A DNA stretch of 64,000 bases from Luteimicrobium sp042670205 (GTDB lineage Bacteria; Actinomycetota; Actinomycetes; Actinomycetales; Cellulomonadaceae), in NCBI RefSeq assembly GCF_042670205.1, contig NZ_JBHUWD010000011.1:1-64000 (forward strand), given 5' to 3'. Within the stretch, counting starts at the first letter, position 1. Each line of letters opens with the position of its first letter. The notes beneath the pieces are model-generated. The model saw only the letters and a list, made by a program, of their open reading frames with translations. It was not told where the DNA came from and ran no database searches. Both the position numbers and the translations under genes were made by a program. This document shows, piece after piece, positions 53,264 to 61,573 of this stretch.

Positions 53264-54801
53264 GCCTTCACCCTCACTCGCGGGTCCAGCGCGGAGTACG
53301 CCAGATCAGCCAACAGATTGAACACGACCGCCGTGATGCCCGTGACGATCGCGACCCCCATGACCGGGTTGGGGTCGATGTTCTTGATCCCGGTCAGGAA
53401 CAGCTGCCCCATGCCCTGGAACGAGAACACGTTCTCCGTGATCACCGCACCACCGATCAGGCCGCCGATGTCGAACGCGACGATCGTCGCGAGCGGGATC
53501 AGCGCGTTGCGGAAGGCGTGCCGTGTGACGACGACGCGCTCGGACAGGCCCTTGGCACGCGCGGTCCGCACGTAGTCCTGCCCCATCACCTCGAGCATCG
53601 ACGCGCGCGAGTAGCGGGTGTACGACGCGAGGGAGATGAGGATGATCGAGATCGTCGGGAGGATCAGGTGGGTCATCGTGTCGAGGCCCGTGATCCAGAA
53701 GTCGCCCTCGAGACCGGGGATCTTCGACCCGATGGTCGGGATGGGACGTCCGCGGACGAGCGGGTTGTCCGAGTAGGCCTGCCAGTTCTGCATGAACTGG
53801 TCGATCACGATGAGGAGACCCATCCCGAAGGTCGTGAGCATCGCCGCGCGGACCGACTGCGAACGGTCGTACCCGCCCATGAAGTGGCCGATCGCCCACG
53901 CGATCGCGAGCGCCACGACCAGCATGCCGACGAGGCCCCAGAAGCCCGTGTTCTCGAGCACCGGCTGCAGCGCGAAGTAGGCGATGACGCCCACGCCGAC
54001 GCAGATCAGCGCGGAGTACAGCGCCCTGCGGTTGCGGAGCCCCGCGAAGAGGACCGTGGCGCCGTACGCGATCGCGACGCCGGTGATGGCGATCACGACC
54101 GGCCCGAGCGACGGGGTCTGGAACCACTTCGTGGCCGAGAGGAACACGAGGACGAGGGCTGTCACGGCTGCCGCCACCACGAACGTGATGCCGCGCCGCC
54201 GCCAGGTCCCGGCGACGATCACCGCCCAGACCAGCCCGGAGATGAGGGCGATCACGACGATCACCCCGGGCGCGATGGTCGCCGTCGCGAGGAAGTTGTT
54301 GAACTTGATCGCGCCGAACTCCTTGAGGAGGACGGCGACCCAGAACACCGGGAGCGAGAAGAACAGGAAGCTGATGAACGTGACCGAGTAGTCGAGCGTC
54401 GAGTACTGGCGCAGGGCCGTCACGACGCCGATCGCCACACCGAACACGATCGCGAGCACGGTGGCGGCCGTCAGCAGCTGCAGCGTCGCAGGGATGGCCT
54501 GGCCGAGCGCCGCGGTCACGGGCTGGTTCTGCAGGGTGACGCCGAGATCGCACTGGCCGGCGAACGGCACGACGCACTTGACCGCGCCGCCGAGCCAGAG
54601 GAAGTAGCGGAGCACGGGGGGGACGTCGAGGTTGAGCATCGCGGTGCGGGTCGCGATCTGCGCGTCCTTGCTGGGCGAGTTGCTCGACCGGATCGCTGCG
54701 AGCGGGTCGCCCGAGTACGCGATCAGCAGGTACACGATGAACGACGCACCCAGCAGGATGAAGAGGGAGGCTACGAGCCTCCGGACGATGTACGAGAGCA
54801 T
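53260..54801 (-). CDS. oppB: Oligopeptide ABC transporter permease OppB/DppB, enlarged
   Basis: A 513-residue permease, about 190 residues longer than the usual ~320. MLSYIVRRLVASLFILLGAS and the EAA loop GQDYVRTARAKGLSERVVVTRHAFRNALIP are standard. Between LPVFWVAVLLKEFGAIKF (about 155-172) and the segment ending GDFWITGLDTMTHLILPTI (about 365) lies an insertion with four or five additional hydrophobic helices (e.g. GVIVVIALISGLVWAVIVAG). The reading frame is continuous with normal codon bias, so it is not a frameshift. No good ribosome binding site before ATG. Confidence 0.9.
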   Translation of the reverse strand: MLSYIVRRLVASLFILLGASFIVYLLIAYSGDPLAAIRSSNSPSKDAQIATRTAMLNLDVPPVLRYFLWLGGAVKCVVPFAGQCDLGVTLQNQPVTAALGQAIPATLQLLTAATVLAIVFGVAIGVVTALRQYSTLDYSVTFISFLFFSLPVFWVAVLLKEFGAIKFNNFLATATIAPGVIVVIALISGLVWAVIVAGTWRRRGITFVVAAAVTALVLVFLSATKWFQTPSLGPVVIAITGVAIAYGATVLFAGLRNRRALYSALICVGVGVIAYFALQPVLENTGFWGLVGMLVVALAIAWAIGHFMGGYDRSQSVRAAMLTTFGMGLLIVIDQFMQNWQAYSDNPLVRGRPIPTIGSKIPGLEGDFWITGLDTMTHLILPTISIILISLASYTRYSRASMLEVMGQDYVRTARAKGLSERVVVTRHAFRNALIPLATIVAFDIGGLIGGAVITENVFSFQGMGQLFLTGIKNIDPNPVMGVAIVTGITAVVFNLLADLAYSALDPRVRVKA

Positions 54802-54989
54802 CGGAGAGGGATTCCCGTCTGAACAGGGCCGGCCGCCACGGGGTCGCCGCGGCGATGGGCAGCCTTTGAAGTCTAGGTCAGCGAGCGGGGTGCTCCGAAT
54901 CGGGGCCTGGGCGGCGACGGACCACTATGTCCGCCTCGTTCCGCCGTGTCCGGGTTCGTCGTCAGGCCGCTTTCTGGCCGCTGGACCGC

Positions 54990-55029
54990 CGAAGGCGCCG
55001 GGACCCCGTGCGAGGTCCCGGCGCCTTCG
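54990..55029 (-). terminator. 16-bp hairpin between oppA and oppB
   Basis: CGAAGGCGCCGGGACC (54990-55005) and GGTCCCGGCGCCTTCG (55014-55029) pair perfectly with an 8-base loop, 22 bases after the oppA stop. It lies in the 250-base gap 54802-55051 (no gene seen). Like the hairpin after the nucleoside-binding lipoprotein, it should lower expression of the membrane components relative to the binding protein. Confidence 0.75.
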
Positions 55030-55051
55030 AGTCCGGGTCAGTCGTCGAGCA

Positions 55052-56842
55052 TCAGCTCTTGACGGACCAGTCCCAGACGTTCCACCAGACACCGTTCTGG
55101 TTGGGGTTGAACGAGTCGATGCCGGCCACACGGGCGGACTCGGCGTCGACACCGATCGACTGGAACAGCGGCAGGCCGTAGGCGTCGCCGAAGATGTCCT
55201 TGTCGATCTCCTGCTGCAGGGAGGTCTGCTCCGCCTTGTCGGTCGTCTGGATGAGCTTGCTCATCGCGGCGTCGGCCGACTTGTTGGAGTAGCCGTTGAA
55301 GTTCGAGCTCTGGCCGGTGCCGAAGATCTGCGGCACGCCGGAGACGCCCACACCGGGCGAGATCCAGCCGAAGATCGAGGCGTCGTACGAGCCGTCGCCG
55401 AGGCGCGAGCCCCAGTTGACGTCGCCCTCGTTCTTGATCTTGAAGCCGGCCTTCGAGGCGGACTGCGAGATCAGCGTGAACGCGTCGACACGGTTCGGGT
55501 TGTCCGAGTTGTAGAGGACCCGGACCGTCGGGGTCGCCCCGTTGAGGAGCTTCTTGGCACCCTCGACGTCGACGTCGGCGTAGTTGCTCGAGCCGTTGTT
55601 CGCGACCGAGTCCGCGTAGCCCTCGTTCGCGGGGACGAAGAGCTGCGAGTCGAGCACCTTGGCGTTCGAGTCGAGCGGCGTGATGATCGCGTCGAGGATC
55701 GCCTGGCGCGGGATCGTCTTGAGGAAGGCCTCACGGACGTTCTTGTCCTTGAACACGCCGCTGAAGTTCAGGTCCACGTGGTCGTACGAGAGCTGGTTGC
55801 CCTTGTGGATCTGGACGCCGGGGACCTGGTCGAGCGCGGCCAGCGTGTCGGCGTTCGCCTGCGGGGCGATGACGTCGACCTCACCGTTCTGGAGCGCCTG
55901 GATCTGCGCCTGCGGGTCGGCGATCGTGCGAATGACGATCGAGTCCAGCTTGGCCTTGTGGTCGCCCTGGTACTTGGTGTTCGGGACCAGCGTCAGCGAC
56001 TTGCCCTGGTCGATCGCCGAGACGACGTACGGGCCGTCCGAGAGGTAGAGCGACGGGTCGCTCGGCAGCGTCTTGGAGTCGAAGCCGGTGTTGTAGAAGT
56101 CGGCGACCTTCTTGAGCGTCGCGTTCACCTTGCCGGGCTTGGCCGGGTCGCCCTTCGCCTGGTCCTGGAGGAGCTTGATGAACGCGTCCTCGTCGGCCAG
56201 GCCGGCGTGCTTCCAGATCACGTGCGCCGGCGGCATGCCGGTGATGGAGTACGCAGTCTCCCAGTCGGCGAACGGCTTCGTGTACTCGATGGTGATCGAC
56301 TTCTTGTCGTCGCTCACGGTCGGGAACTTCGTGTCGTTCAGACCGAGGGTCGAGCCCGCGTAGTCGAAGTAGTTCGTGCCCTTGGTGACCTTGCCCTCGG
56401 CGTCGGTCGTGCCGTCGTTGTAGTAGCCCGACTCGACCGCCCACGTGAGGAGCAGGTCGTCGGCGCTGACCGGCGTGCCGTCGGACCACTGCGCCTTGTC
56501 GCTCAGCGTGTACTTGACGGTCAGCGGGTCCTGCTTGACGACCTCGTACGTACCGAAGCTCGTGTCCTTCTGGACCTGGAGCTTGTCGTCGATGTAGTTG
56601 AAGCCCGACTGCGTCGCGAGCGACACCTTCGAGTTGATGTCGGTGTTGCCGTTCGCGGTGAGCGAGTTGAACGAGAAGAACGCGTTCACCTCCGCCACCG
56701 TCACGGTGCCACCGGTCTTCACCGCTGCGCTCTCGGACCCGGTCGTCGTCGACTCGGGCTTGTCCGACGAGCTGCAGGCCGAGAACAGCAGGGCACCTGC
56801 GGCAGCAACCGCGACCGCGGCGCCGTATCGCCTGATCTTCAA
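55052..56842 (-). CDS. oppA: Oligopeptide-binding lipoprotein
   Basis: SBP family 5 lipoprotein, 596 residues. A KIRRYG n-region, hydrophobic stretch and lipobox LFSAC (Cys at about 23) direct lipid anchoring. KAQWSDGTPVSADDLLLTW and DPQAQIQALQNGEVDV are the characteristic family segments. The initiator is probably TTG at 56842, as GAGGAGGA lies 5-6 bases upstream and no ATG/GTG suits. It leads the opp operon and is preceded by palindromic operator candidates. Confidence 0.93.
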   Translation of the reverse strand: MKIRRYGAAVAVAAAGALLFSACSSSDKPESTTTGSESAAVKTGGTVTVAEVNAFFSFNSLTANGNTDINSKVSLATQSGFNYIDDKLQVQKDTSFGTYEVVKQDPLTVKYTLSDKAQWSDGTPVSADDLLLTWAVESGYYNDGTTDAEGKVTKGTNYFDYAGSTLGLNDTKFPTVSDDKKSITIEYTKPFADWETAYSITGMPPAHVIWKHAGLADEDAFIKLLQDQAKGDPAKPGKVNATLKKVADFYNTGFDSKTLPSDPSLYLSDGPYVVSAIDQGKSLTLVPNTKYQGDHKAKLDSIVIRTIADPQAQIQALQNGEVDVIAPQANADTLAALDQVPGVQIHKGNQLSYDHVDLNFSGVFKDKNVREAFLKTIPRQAILDAIITPLDSNAKVLDSQLFVPANEGYADSVANNGSSNYADVDVEGAKKLLNGATPTVRVLYNSDNPNRVDAFTLISQSASKAGFKIKNEGDVNWGSRLGDGSYDASIFGWISPGVGVSGVPQIFGTGQSSNFNGYSNKSADAAMSKLIQTTDKAEQTSLQQEIDKDIFGDAYGLPLFQSIGVDAESARVAGIDSFNPNQNGVWWNVWDWSVKS

Positions 56843-56978
56843 TGTTCCTCCTCGAGGGTGGACGGACCCTGTACCGGATGCCTCGCCGCGAGGGCGGCGG
56901 GGGCACCACGCCAGCGCACAGGGCCGTCGTTCGTGTGGGGCCACGGTACCCGCGGTTGCAGCACCCTGGGGTAACTGC

Positions 56979-57024
56979 TACTGGCCAGTACGTTCGATCG
57001 TTATTGATTTGATACTGGTCGGTA
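56979..57024. promoter_or_regulatory. Pair of TACTGGYCRGTA palindromes upstream of oppA
   Basis: TACTGGCCAGTA (56979-56990) is a perfect 12-base palindrome; TACTGGTCGGTA (57013-57024) is a near copy 34 bases away, in the 3' end of the alpha-hydroxyacid oxidase gene. On the minus strand GTGAAC, 16 bases and TATCAA form a tentative promoter across the second site. The 158-base gap 56843-57000 holds no gene. The regulator is unknown. Confidence 0.55.
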
Positions 57025-58398
57025 CGCCACGTTCACACGTCGCCCCGGCGAGAAACATGCGTGTAACAACAATTCCGCCCCGTCGTCCCAGTTGGTGACG
57101 CCGGCGAGCCCCGCCGTCAGGTCAAGCTCGGCCACGACGTTCTCGAGGACCTCCCGGACACCGTCCTCGCCGGCCACCGCCAGCCCGTACACCGACGGGC
57201 GGCCGAGCAGCACCGCGTCGGCGCCGAGCGCCAGCGCCTTGACGACGTCCGCCCCCGACCGGATCCCCGAGTCGAGCAGCACGGTGCGGTCCGCGCCCAC
57301 CGCCTCACGGACGCGGGGAAGCGCCTCGGCCGCCGCGACCGCCCCGTCCACCTGGCGTCCGCCGTGGTTCGAGACGACGACCCCGTCGACGCCCAGGTCG
57401 AACGCGCGCCGCGCGTCGTCGGGGTGCAGCACGCCCTTGAGGACGACCGGGAGGCGGGTGCGCTCGCGCAGCGTCGCGACGTGGTCCCACGAGAGCGCGG
57501 GGTTGGAGTAGGCGTCGAGGAACGTCTCGACCGCGGCGCGCGGCTCGCGCGAGCGGAGGTTCGCCCAGGTGGAGCCCGGGTACGCGCGGGACATCGCGAG
57601 CAGGGTCCGTACCGCGCCCGGCGTCACGCGCAGCGGCCGGCCGGGCTGCTCCGACCGCGCCAGCCGCTCGCGCACGAGCTCACGGAAGCGCGGGTCCGAC
57701 GTGTACTGCGCGAGGCCGAGGCCGCGGACGAACGGCAGGAGGCCCCGGTCGAGGTCCATCGGCCGCCAGCCCAGGAGAGTCGTGTCGAGCGTGACGACGA
57801 CCGCCTGCGCGCCGGCGCGCTCGGCACGGCCGAGGAACGAGTCGACGAGCTCCTCGTCCTTGCTCCAGTACAGCTGGAACCAGCGCGGCCCGTCACCCAT
57901 CGCGGCGGCCGTCTGCTCCATCGGCGCGCAGCCCTGGTTGGAGAACACGTACGGCAGCCCGACGGACGCCGCCGCACGCGCGATCGCGAGGTCCGCGTCG
58001 GGCGCGACGAGCGCCGCCGCGCCGACCGGGCCGACGAGCACCGGCGCCGGGTACCGGTGGCCGAAGAGCTCGACCGACAGGTCCCGCGCGGTGACGTCCC
58101 TGAGGACCCGCGGCACGATCGCCCACGCGTCGAGGGCGGCACGGTTGGCGCGCATCGTGGCGCCCGACCCCGCTCCCCCGGCGACGTACGCCCAGGCGTC
58201 CCTCGACATGCGCCGGCGTGCGGCGCGCTCGAGCCCCGCGGGATCTGTCGGCACCCGCGGCCGCCGGCCGAGCGCCCCTGCCCGGTAGACGGCGTCCTGC
58301 CGAGCGCGGCCAGGGCCGCCGGAACCCGGGGCGGCACGCGGGGGCGGCGGCGGAGGGACGGGCGGGAGTGCGCGCGCACCGGCGTCGTCGACGGTCAT
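57001..58398 (-). CDS. FMN-dependent alpha-hydroxyacid oxidase/dehydrogenase
   Basis: A 465-residue TIM-barrel flavoprotein of the lactate oxidase/LldD family. PVLVGPVGAAALVAPDADLA, FQLYW, LDTTLLGWRP, VLKGVLHPDDA, VVSNHGGRQVDGA (catalytic His and Arg) and LDSGIRSGADVVKALALGAD complete the site. The N-terminus is P/A-rich. The last ~25 residues, after LAGVTNWDDGAE, are encoded by codons otherwise very rare here (TTG, TTA, TGT, GTA, TCA, AAT), suggesting read-through into former intergenic DNA. Substrate unknown. Confidence 0.87.
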   Translation of the reverse strand: MTVDDAGARALPPVPPPPPPRAAPGSGGPGRARQDAVYRAGALGRRPRVPTDPAGLERAARRRMSRDAWAYVAGGAGSGATMRANRAALDAWAIVPRVLRDVTARDLSVELFGHRYPAPVLVGPVGAAALVAPDADLAIARAAASVGLPYVFSNQGCAPMEQTAAAMGDGPRWFQLYWSKDEELVDSFLGRAERAGAQAVVVTLDTTLLGWRPMDLDRGLLPFVRGLGLAQYTSDPRFRELVRERLARSEQPGRPLRVTPGAVRTLLAMSRAYPGSTWANLRSREPRAAVETFLDAYSNPALSWDHVATLRERTRLPVVLKGVLHPDDARRAFDLGVDGVVVSNHGGRQVDGAVAAAEALPRVREAVGADRTVLLDSGIRSGADVVKALALGADAVLLGRPSVYGLAVAGEDGVREVLENVVAELDLTAGLAGVTNWDDGAELLLHACFSPGRRVNVAYRPVSNQ

Positions 58399-58448
58399 AG
58401 GGGCGAGTCTGCCCCAACGGGACCGCCGGTCCGGGAACGAGGTCGCGG

Positions 58449-59264
58449 TCAGCTCTCGCCGGTCTCCGGGACCTGCTGCGCGGCCCCCGCCTGCTCCGCG
58501 AGCTCGTCGAGGTGCGCGACGTACGCGCCCCACCACTCCGCGTCGCGATCGGGGAGGTTGCTGTTGCCGACCGCGAGGCCGACCGACCCGTCAACGAGCT
58601 CGCGGACGATGTCCGCGTGACCCGCGTGCCGGGCGGTCTCGTCGATCATGTGGACGAGGACCCGGTGCAGCGTGACGTCGGGCGTGCCCCACCACGGCAC
58701 CCGGCCGGGAGCGTCGAGCGGAAGCGCCTCGACCGTCGCGTCCGAGTGCGCCTGGACGCGGCGATAGAAGGCGAGGACGTCCTCGATCGACTCGTCGGCG
58801 GTGGCCCACATGTCGGCGTTGGGCTCGGCGTCGTCCTCGAACCACGGCATGGGCTCGGGGAACGGCCGGCCGAAGCACACGCCCAGGTACTCCGCCTCGG
58901 TCGACGCGACGTGCTTGACGAGGCCGAGCAGGTTGGTGCCCGTGCGCGTCAGCGGGCGACGGGCGTCGCGCTCGGACAGTCCATCGAGCTTCCACTCGAG
59001 CGCCTTGCGCAGGCCGTCGAGGTAGCGCTTGAGGGTCGCCTTCTCGTCCGCGGCCCCGGGAGCGCCGTCGGCGGCGGGCTCCGTGCCGGCGGCGACGCGC
59101 CACTCCCCCACAGCCGCGTAGGCGGAGTCGCGGACCTCCTCGCCGACGCCGTCCGCGAGGTCGTAGTGCGACAGGTTGCCCGCCCAGTACCGCAGGATGC
59201 GGCCGAGCTCCGTCGTCGGGTCGTCGGGCAGTGCGTCCAGGTCGACGCTGAGCGTGAAGCGCAT
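58449..59264 (-). CDS. DinB/DUF664 (mycothiol-dependent transferase-like) protein with N-terminal extra domain
   Basis: A 271-residue protein. Residues ~80-240 are a DinB-like four-helix bundle of the DUF664 type: DGLSERDARRPLTRTGTNLL, GLVKHVASTEAEYLG (first His) and LVHMIDETARHAGHADIVRE (HxxxHxG... metal-binding histidines). The first ~60 residues (SVDLDALPDDPTTELGRILR, YWAGNLSHYDL) form a separate small domain known to me from stand-alone actinobacterial proteins. Such enzymes use mycothiol or similar thiols; MshB is encoded in this window. No ribosome binding site. Confidence 0.8.
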   Translation of the reverse strand: MRFTLSVDLDALPDDPTTELGRILRYWAGNLSHYDLADGVGEEVRDSAYAAVGEWRVAAGTEPAADGAPGAADEKATLKRYLDGLRKALEWKLDGLSERDARRPLTRTGTNLLGLVKHVASTEAEYLGVCFGRPFPEPMPWFEDDAEPNADMWATADESIEDVLAFYRRVQAHSDATVEALPLDAPGRVPWWGTPDVTLHRVLVHMIDETARHAGHADIVRELVDGSVGLAVGNSNLPDRDAEWWGAYVAHLDELAEQAGAAQQVPETGES

Positions 59265-59371
59265 GCGCCCACCGTGCCACGACGCGCCCACGCACGCCCC
59301 GGCATTTCCGGAGCCACGGTTCCGCGCGGACCGCCCTACCCCGTACGACGACGCCCTGGCATCATCGGCGC

Positions 59372-59881
59372 ATGAGTCGAGGGGGACGGCCACGTCGGCT
59401 GGTGCGCGCGGCGCTCGCCGCCGGTGTCCTGGCGACGACGGCGCTCGCGCCGACGGGGTGCTACTCGTGCAGCATGCCTGCCGACACTCCCCCGGCGGTC
59501 GACGTCGATGCACGCGCGTGGTTCGTGACGCACCCGGGCCGGTCGGCCTGGGTCTCGGCCTGCATCGAGACGACCTGCGAGGACATCGAGCGCACGTCGT
59601 CCGGCACCCCGGTCACCGTCCCTCGCGGCACGGCCGACGCGGCGCAGGACCTCGTCGTCACCCTGCGGGCCGACGGCCACTCGTCGGTCGAGCACCTCAC
59701 CGTCACGCTCGGCACGACGAGCACGCACGGGCCGTGCGGCACGTTCTCCCACCGCGGCCGCGTCGTCGAGGTCGGGGCCGACGGAACGCTCACGGCGGGC
59801 GGCGTGCTGCCCACCCCGGACGCCGTTCAGACCCGCCGCGCGAGCACCACGAGCTCCCCCACGCCTTCGCCGACGGGCTGA
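59372..59881 (+). CDS. Putative small lipoprotein
   Basis: A 169-residue product with basic n-region (RGGRPRRLVR), hydrophobic stretch and APTGC lipobox at about 30, then four further cysteines (YSCS, SACIETTCED, GPCGTF) suggesting disulfides outside the cell. The fold is unrecognised. The tail is T/S/P-rich. A CATCAT box lies 6 bases before ATG. The 3' end overlaps the convergent methyltransferase by 55 bases. Confidence 0.65.
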   Translation: MSRGGRPRRLVRAALAAGVLATTALAPTGCYSCSMPADTPPAVDVDARAWFVTHPGRSAWVSACIETTCEDIERTSSGTPVTVPRGTADAAQDLVVTLRADGHSSVEHLTVTLGTTSTHGPCGTFSHRGRVVEVGADGTLTAGGVLPTPDAVQTRRASTTSSPTPSPTG

Positions 59882-60588
59882 CGGTCCCACCCGCCGTACA
59901 CCTGCTCGACGACGAAGCCCGCCGCCGTGAGGTCGGCGCGCAGGCGCGCCTCCGAGCGGAAGACGAGCTCGCCGTCGTCGACGACGTGCGTCCCGTCGGC
60001 CAGCAGCGTGTGCTCGGCGAGGTGGACGAGCCACCGGTCCGGGGCGTCGTCGTCGACCGCGGCGACCTCGTGCCAGACCTCGGCCGCCGTGCCGTCACGG
60101 AGGGACACGGTGCCGCGCGAGTCGTCGGGGTTCCAGCGCTCCCACGCGCGCCCCTCGGGGTCGCGGGAGTCGAACGCGAGGAGCCCGCCCGGGACGAGCG
60201 CGGCGTGGAGGTCCTCGAGGGTGCCCCTCCACATCTCCTCGTCCGTGATCGCCTGGGCGACGTGCGCCGTCATGATCGCCGCGTCGAACCCCGAGCCGGG
60301 CGGGACCTGCTCCGAGGTCCCGACCACCCACACGACCCCGTCCGCACCGGGCTTGCGGCGGGCCGCGGCGACGGCCGCACCGTCGGGGTCGATGCCCGTG
60401 ACGCGGTGCCCCGCGGTCGCGAGCGCCAGGGTGAGCCGACCGGTCCCGCAGCCGAGGTCGAGGACGCGTGAGTCGGCGCGGCCGCCGACGAGCGTGAGGA
60501 AGAAGTCGTCGTCCTCGGCCCAGAGGTTCTGGGCGTCGTAGAGCGCGGTCCGGTCGTCGTCCGGCAGGGCCGGGCTGGTGGGGCTCAT
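59827..60588 (-). CDS. Class I SAM-dependent methyltransferase
   Basis: A 253-residue Methyltransf_25-type protein. VLDLGCGTGRLTLALA (about 42-57, motif I), TGIDPDGAAVA (motif II), GFDAAIMTAHVAQAI and LVPGGLLAFDSRDP are present. Typical of the widespread UbiE-like small-molecule methyltransferases; substrate unknown. ATG at 60588. Its 3' end overlaps the lipoprotein gene. Confidence 0.85.
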   Translation of the reverse strand: MSPTSPALPDDDRTALYDAQNLWAEDDDFFLTLVGGRADSRVLDLGCGTGRLTLALATAGHRVTGIDPDGAAVAAARRKPGADGVVWVVGTSEQVPPGSGFDAAIMTAHVAQAITDEEMWRGTLEDLHAALVPGGLLAFDSRDPEGRAWERWNPDDSRGTVSLRDGTAAEVWHEVAAVDDDAPDRWLVHLAEHTLLADGTHVVDDGELVFRSEARLRADLTAAGFVVEQVYGGWDRQPVGEGVGELVVLARRV

Positions 60589-60688
60589 GGTTCGACGGTA
60601 GACGCCGCGGGCTCGTCGGTCCCTCAGAATTCGGCGTGGTCTCACAGTGCGCGCGGACGTCACGCGACGTGACACCCGTCGACGGTGC

Positions 60689-60907
60689 TCACGGGCGGTG
60701 GGGCGGGAGCCGTTCGTTGCCGCGACGGTAGTTCCCGGTAGCCCGGGCAAGGAGCTGCTGGTCGGTCGCGTCGTCGACGCCCAGGCGCTCGACGAGCTTC
60801 TCTGCCGCGCGACCGGCGACGGTCACGACCTCTCGGCCGCCGCGGAACACGCGGACGGTCCCGGCCTGGGTGACCTGGTAGTCGAAGGGGTCGTCGTCGA
60901 GGGGCAT
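60689..60907 (-). CDS. Conserved 72-residue hypothetical protein
   Basis: Small soluble protein: FDYQVTQAGTVRVFRGGREV (strands) followed by AGRAAEKLVERL and LLARATGNYRRGNERL. The pattern (DPFDY ... G.V...RGGR.V..V.G..A..L ... LLARATGNY.RGNE) is known to me from many Micrococcales but has no named function. ATG overlaps the TetR stop (ATGA). A 100-base gap follows, with no gene seen. Confidence 0.75.
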   Translation of the reverse strand: MPLDDDPFDYQVTQAGTVRVFRGGREVVTVAGRAAEKLVERLGVDDATDQQLLARATGNYRRGNERLPPHRP

Positions 60908-61497
60908 CACGCTTCCTTCCCTCGGCGGGGCGCGAGGGCGTCGAGGGTCAGCGACACGAGGCGGCCAGGTGACGCGCCCGCGCCGCCCGCGCCGGTGCCG
61001 CTCAGCGCGGCGAGCGCGAAGGCGGCGAGCTCGGCGGGCGGGACGTCGTCGCGGACCGCTCCTGCCGCGGCCGCCGCCGCGACGAGCCCGGCGACGACGC
61101 CGGGGAGCGCGCCCGCAGGCCCGTGCGCGCCCGGACGGGCGCGAAGGAGCGCGACCTGCCCGGCGGCGGCGCCGTGGTCCGGGTGCCGCTGCGCCTCGGC
61201 GTAGGCGGTCAGGACCCGCCGCAGCCGCTCGGCAGCGGTACCGGGCTGCGCGCCGAGCGCGGAGAGCCGCGCGACCTGTCCGGCGACCTGGTCGTCGTGC
61301 CACGCGGCGAGGATTGCGTCGACGTCGGCGAAGTACTTGTAGAGCGTCGCGCGGCCGATGCCGGCGAGCTCGGCGATCCCCGACATCGTGACGCCGGTGA
61401 GCCCTCGCTCCTCGACGAGGCGGCCGGCCGCGCCGACGACGGCCGTCCGCACCTGGTGACGGTGCGTCTCGATCGTCGACGTCCAGAGCTTCGGCAT
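60907..61497 (-). CDS. TetR family regulator
   Basis: A 196-residue regulator. VVGAAGRLVEERGLTGVTMS, GIAELAGIGRATLYKYFADVD is a standard TetR HTH (about 18-60); the ligand domain ends before the overlap with the 72-residue gene. ATG at 61497 is favoured over 61506 because TAGCAT lies 7 bases upstream. It is divergent from the methyltransferase-hydrolase pair and probably binds the inverted repeat in that promoter. Confidence 0.9.
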   Translation of the reverse strand: MPKLWTSTIETHRHQVRTAVVGAAGRLVEERGLTGVTMSGIAELAGIGRATLYKYFADVDAILAAWHDDQVAGQVARLSALGAQPGTAAERLRRVLTAYAEAQRHPDHGAAAGQVALLRARPGAHGPAGALPGVVAGLVAAAAAAGAVRDDVPPAELAAFALAALSGTGAGGAGASPGRLVSLTLDALAPRRGKEA

Positions 61498-61504
61498 ACC
61501 CGGC

Positions 61505-61510
61505 ATGCTA
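61505..61510 (-). promoter_or_regulatory. Putative leaderless -10 box of the TetR gene
   Basis: TAGCAT on the minus strand, 7 bases before ATG 61497. It lies about 30 bases from the operator at 61542-61554, so autoregulation is plausible. Confidence 0.45.
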
Positions 61511-61538
61511 CACATCGTCGTGCGAGCGACAGCGTGTA

Positions 61539-61567
61539 TTGATAGGGACACTATGTCGCGTTAACGT
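61539..61567 (+). promoter_or_regulatory. Promoter and TetR operator of the methyltransferase-hydrolase pair
   Basis: TTGATA (61539-61544), a 17-base spacer and TAACGT (61562-61567) form a clear promoter; ATG follows 6 bases later, so the mRNA is leaderless. Inside the spacer ATAGGGACACTAT (61542-61554) is an imperfect palindrome (ATAG/CTAT arms), the classic position for TetR repression. Confidence 0.7.
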
Positions 61568-61573
61568 GAGCGC

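Noticed and set aside
53260..54801. OppB length taken as a frameshift or gene fusion error
   Set aside because: One continuous frame with regular codon bias and hydrophobic helices through the insertion, and intact C-terminal EAA loop.
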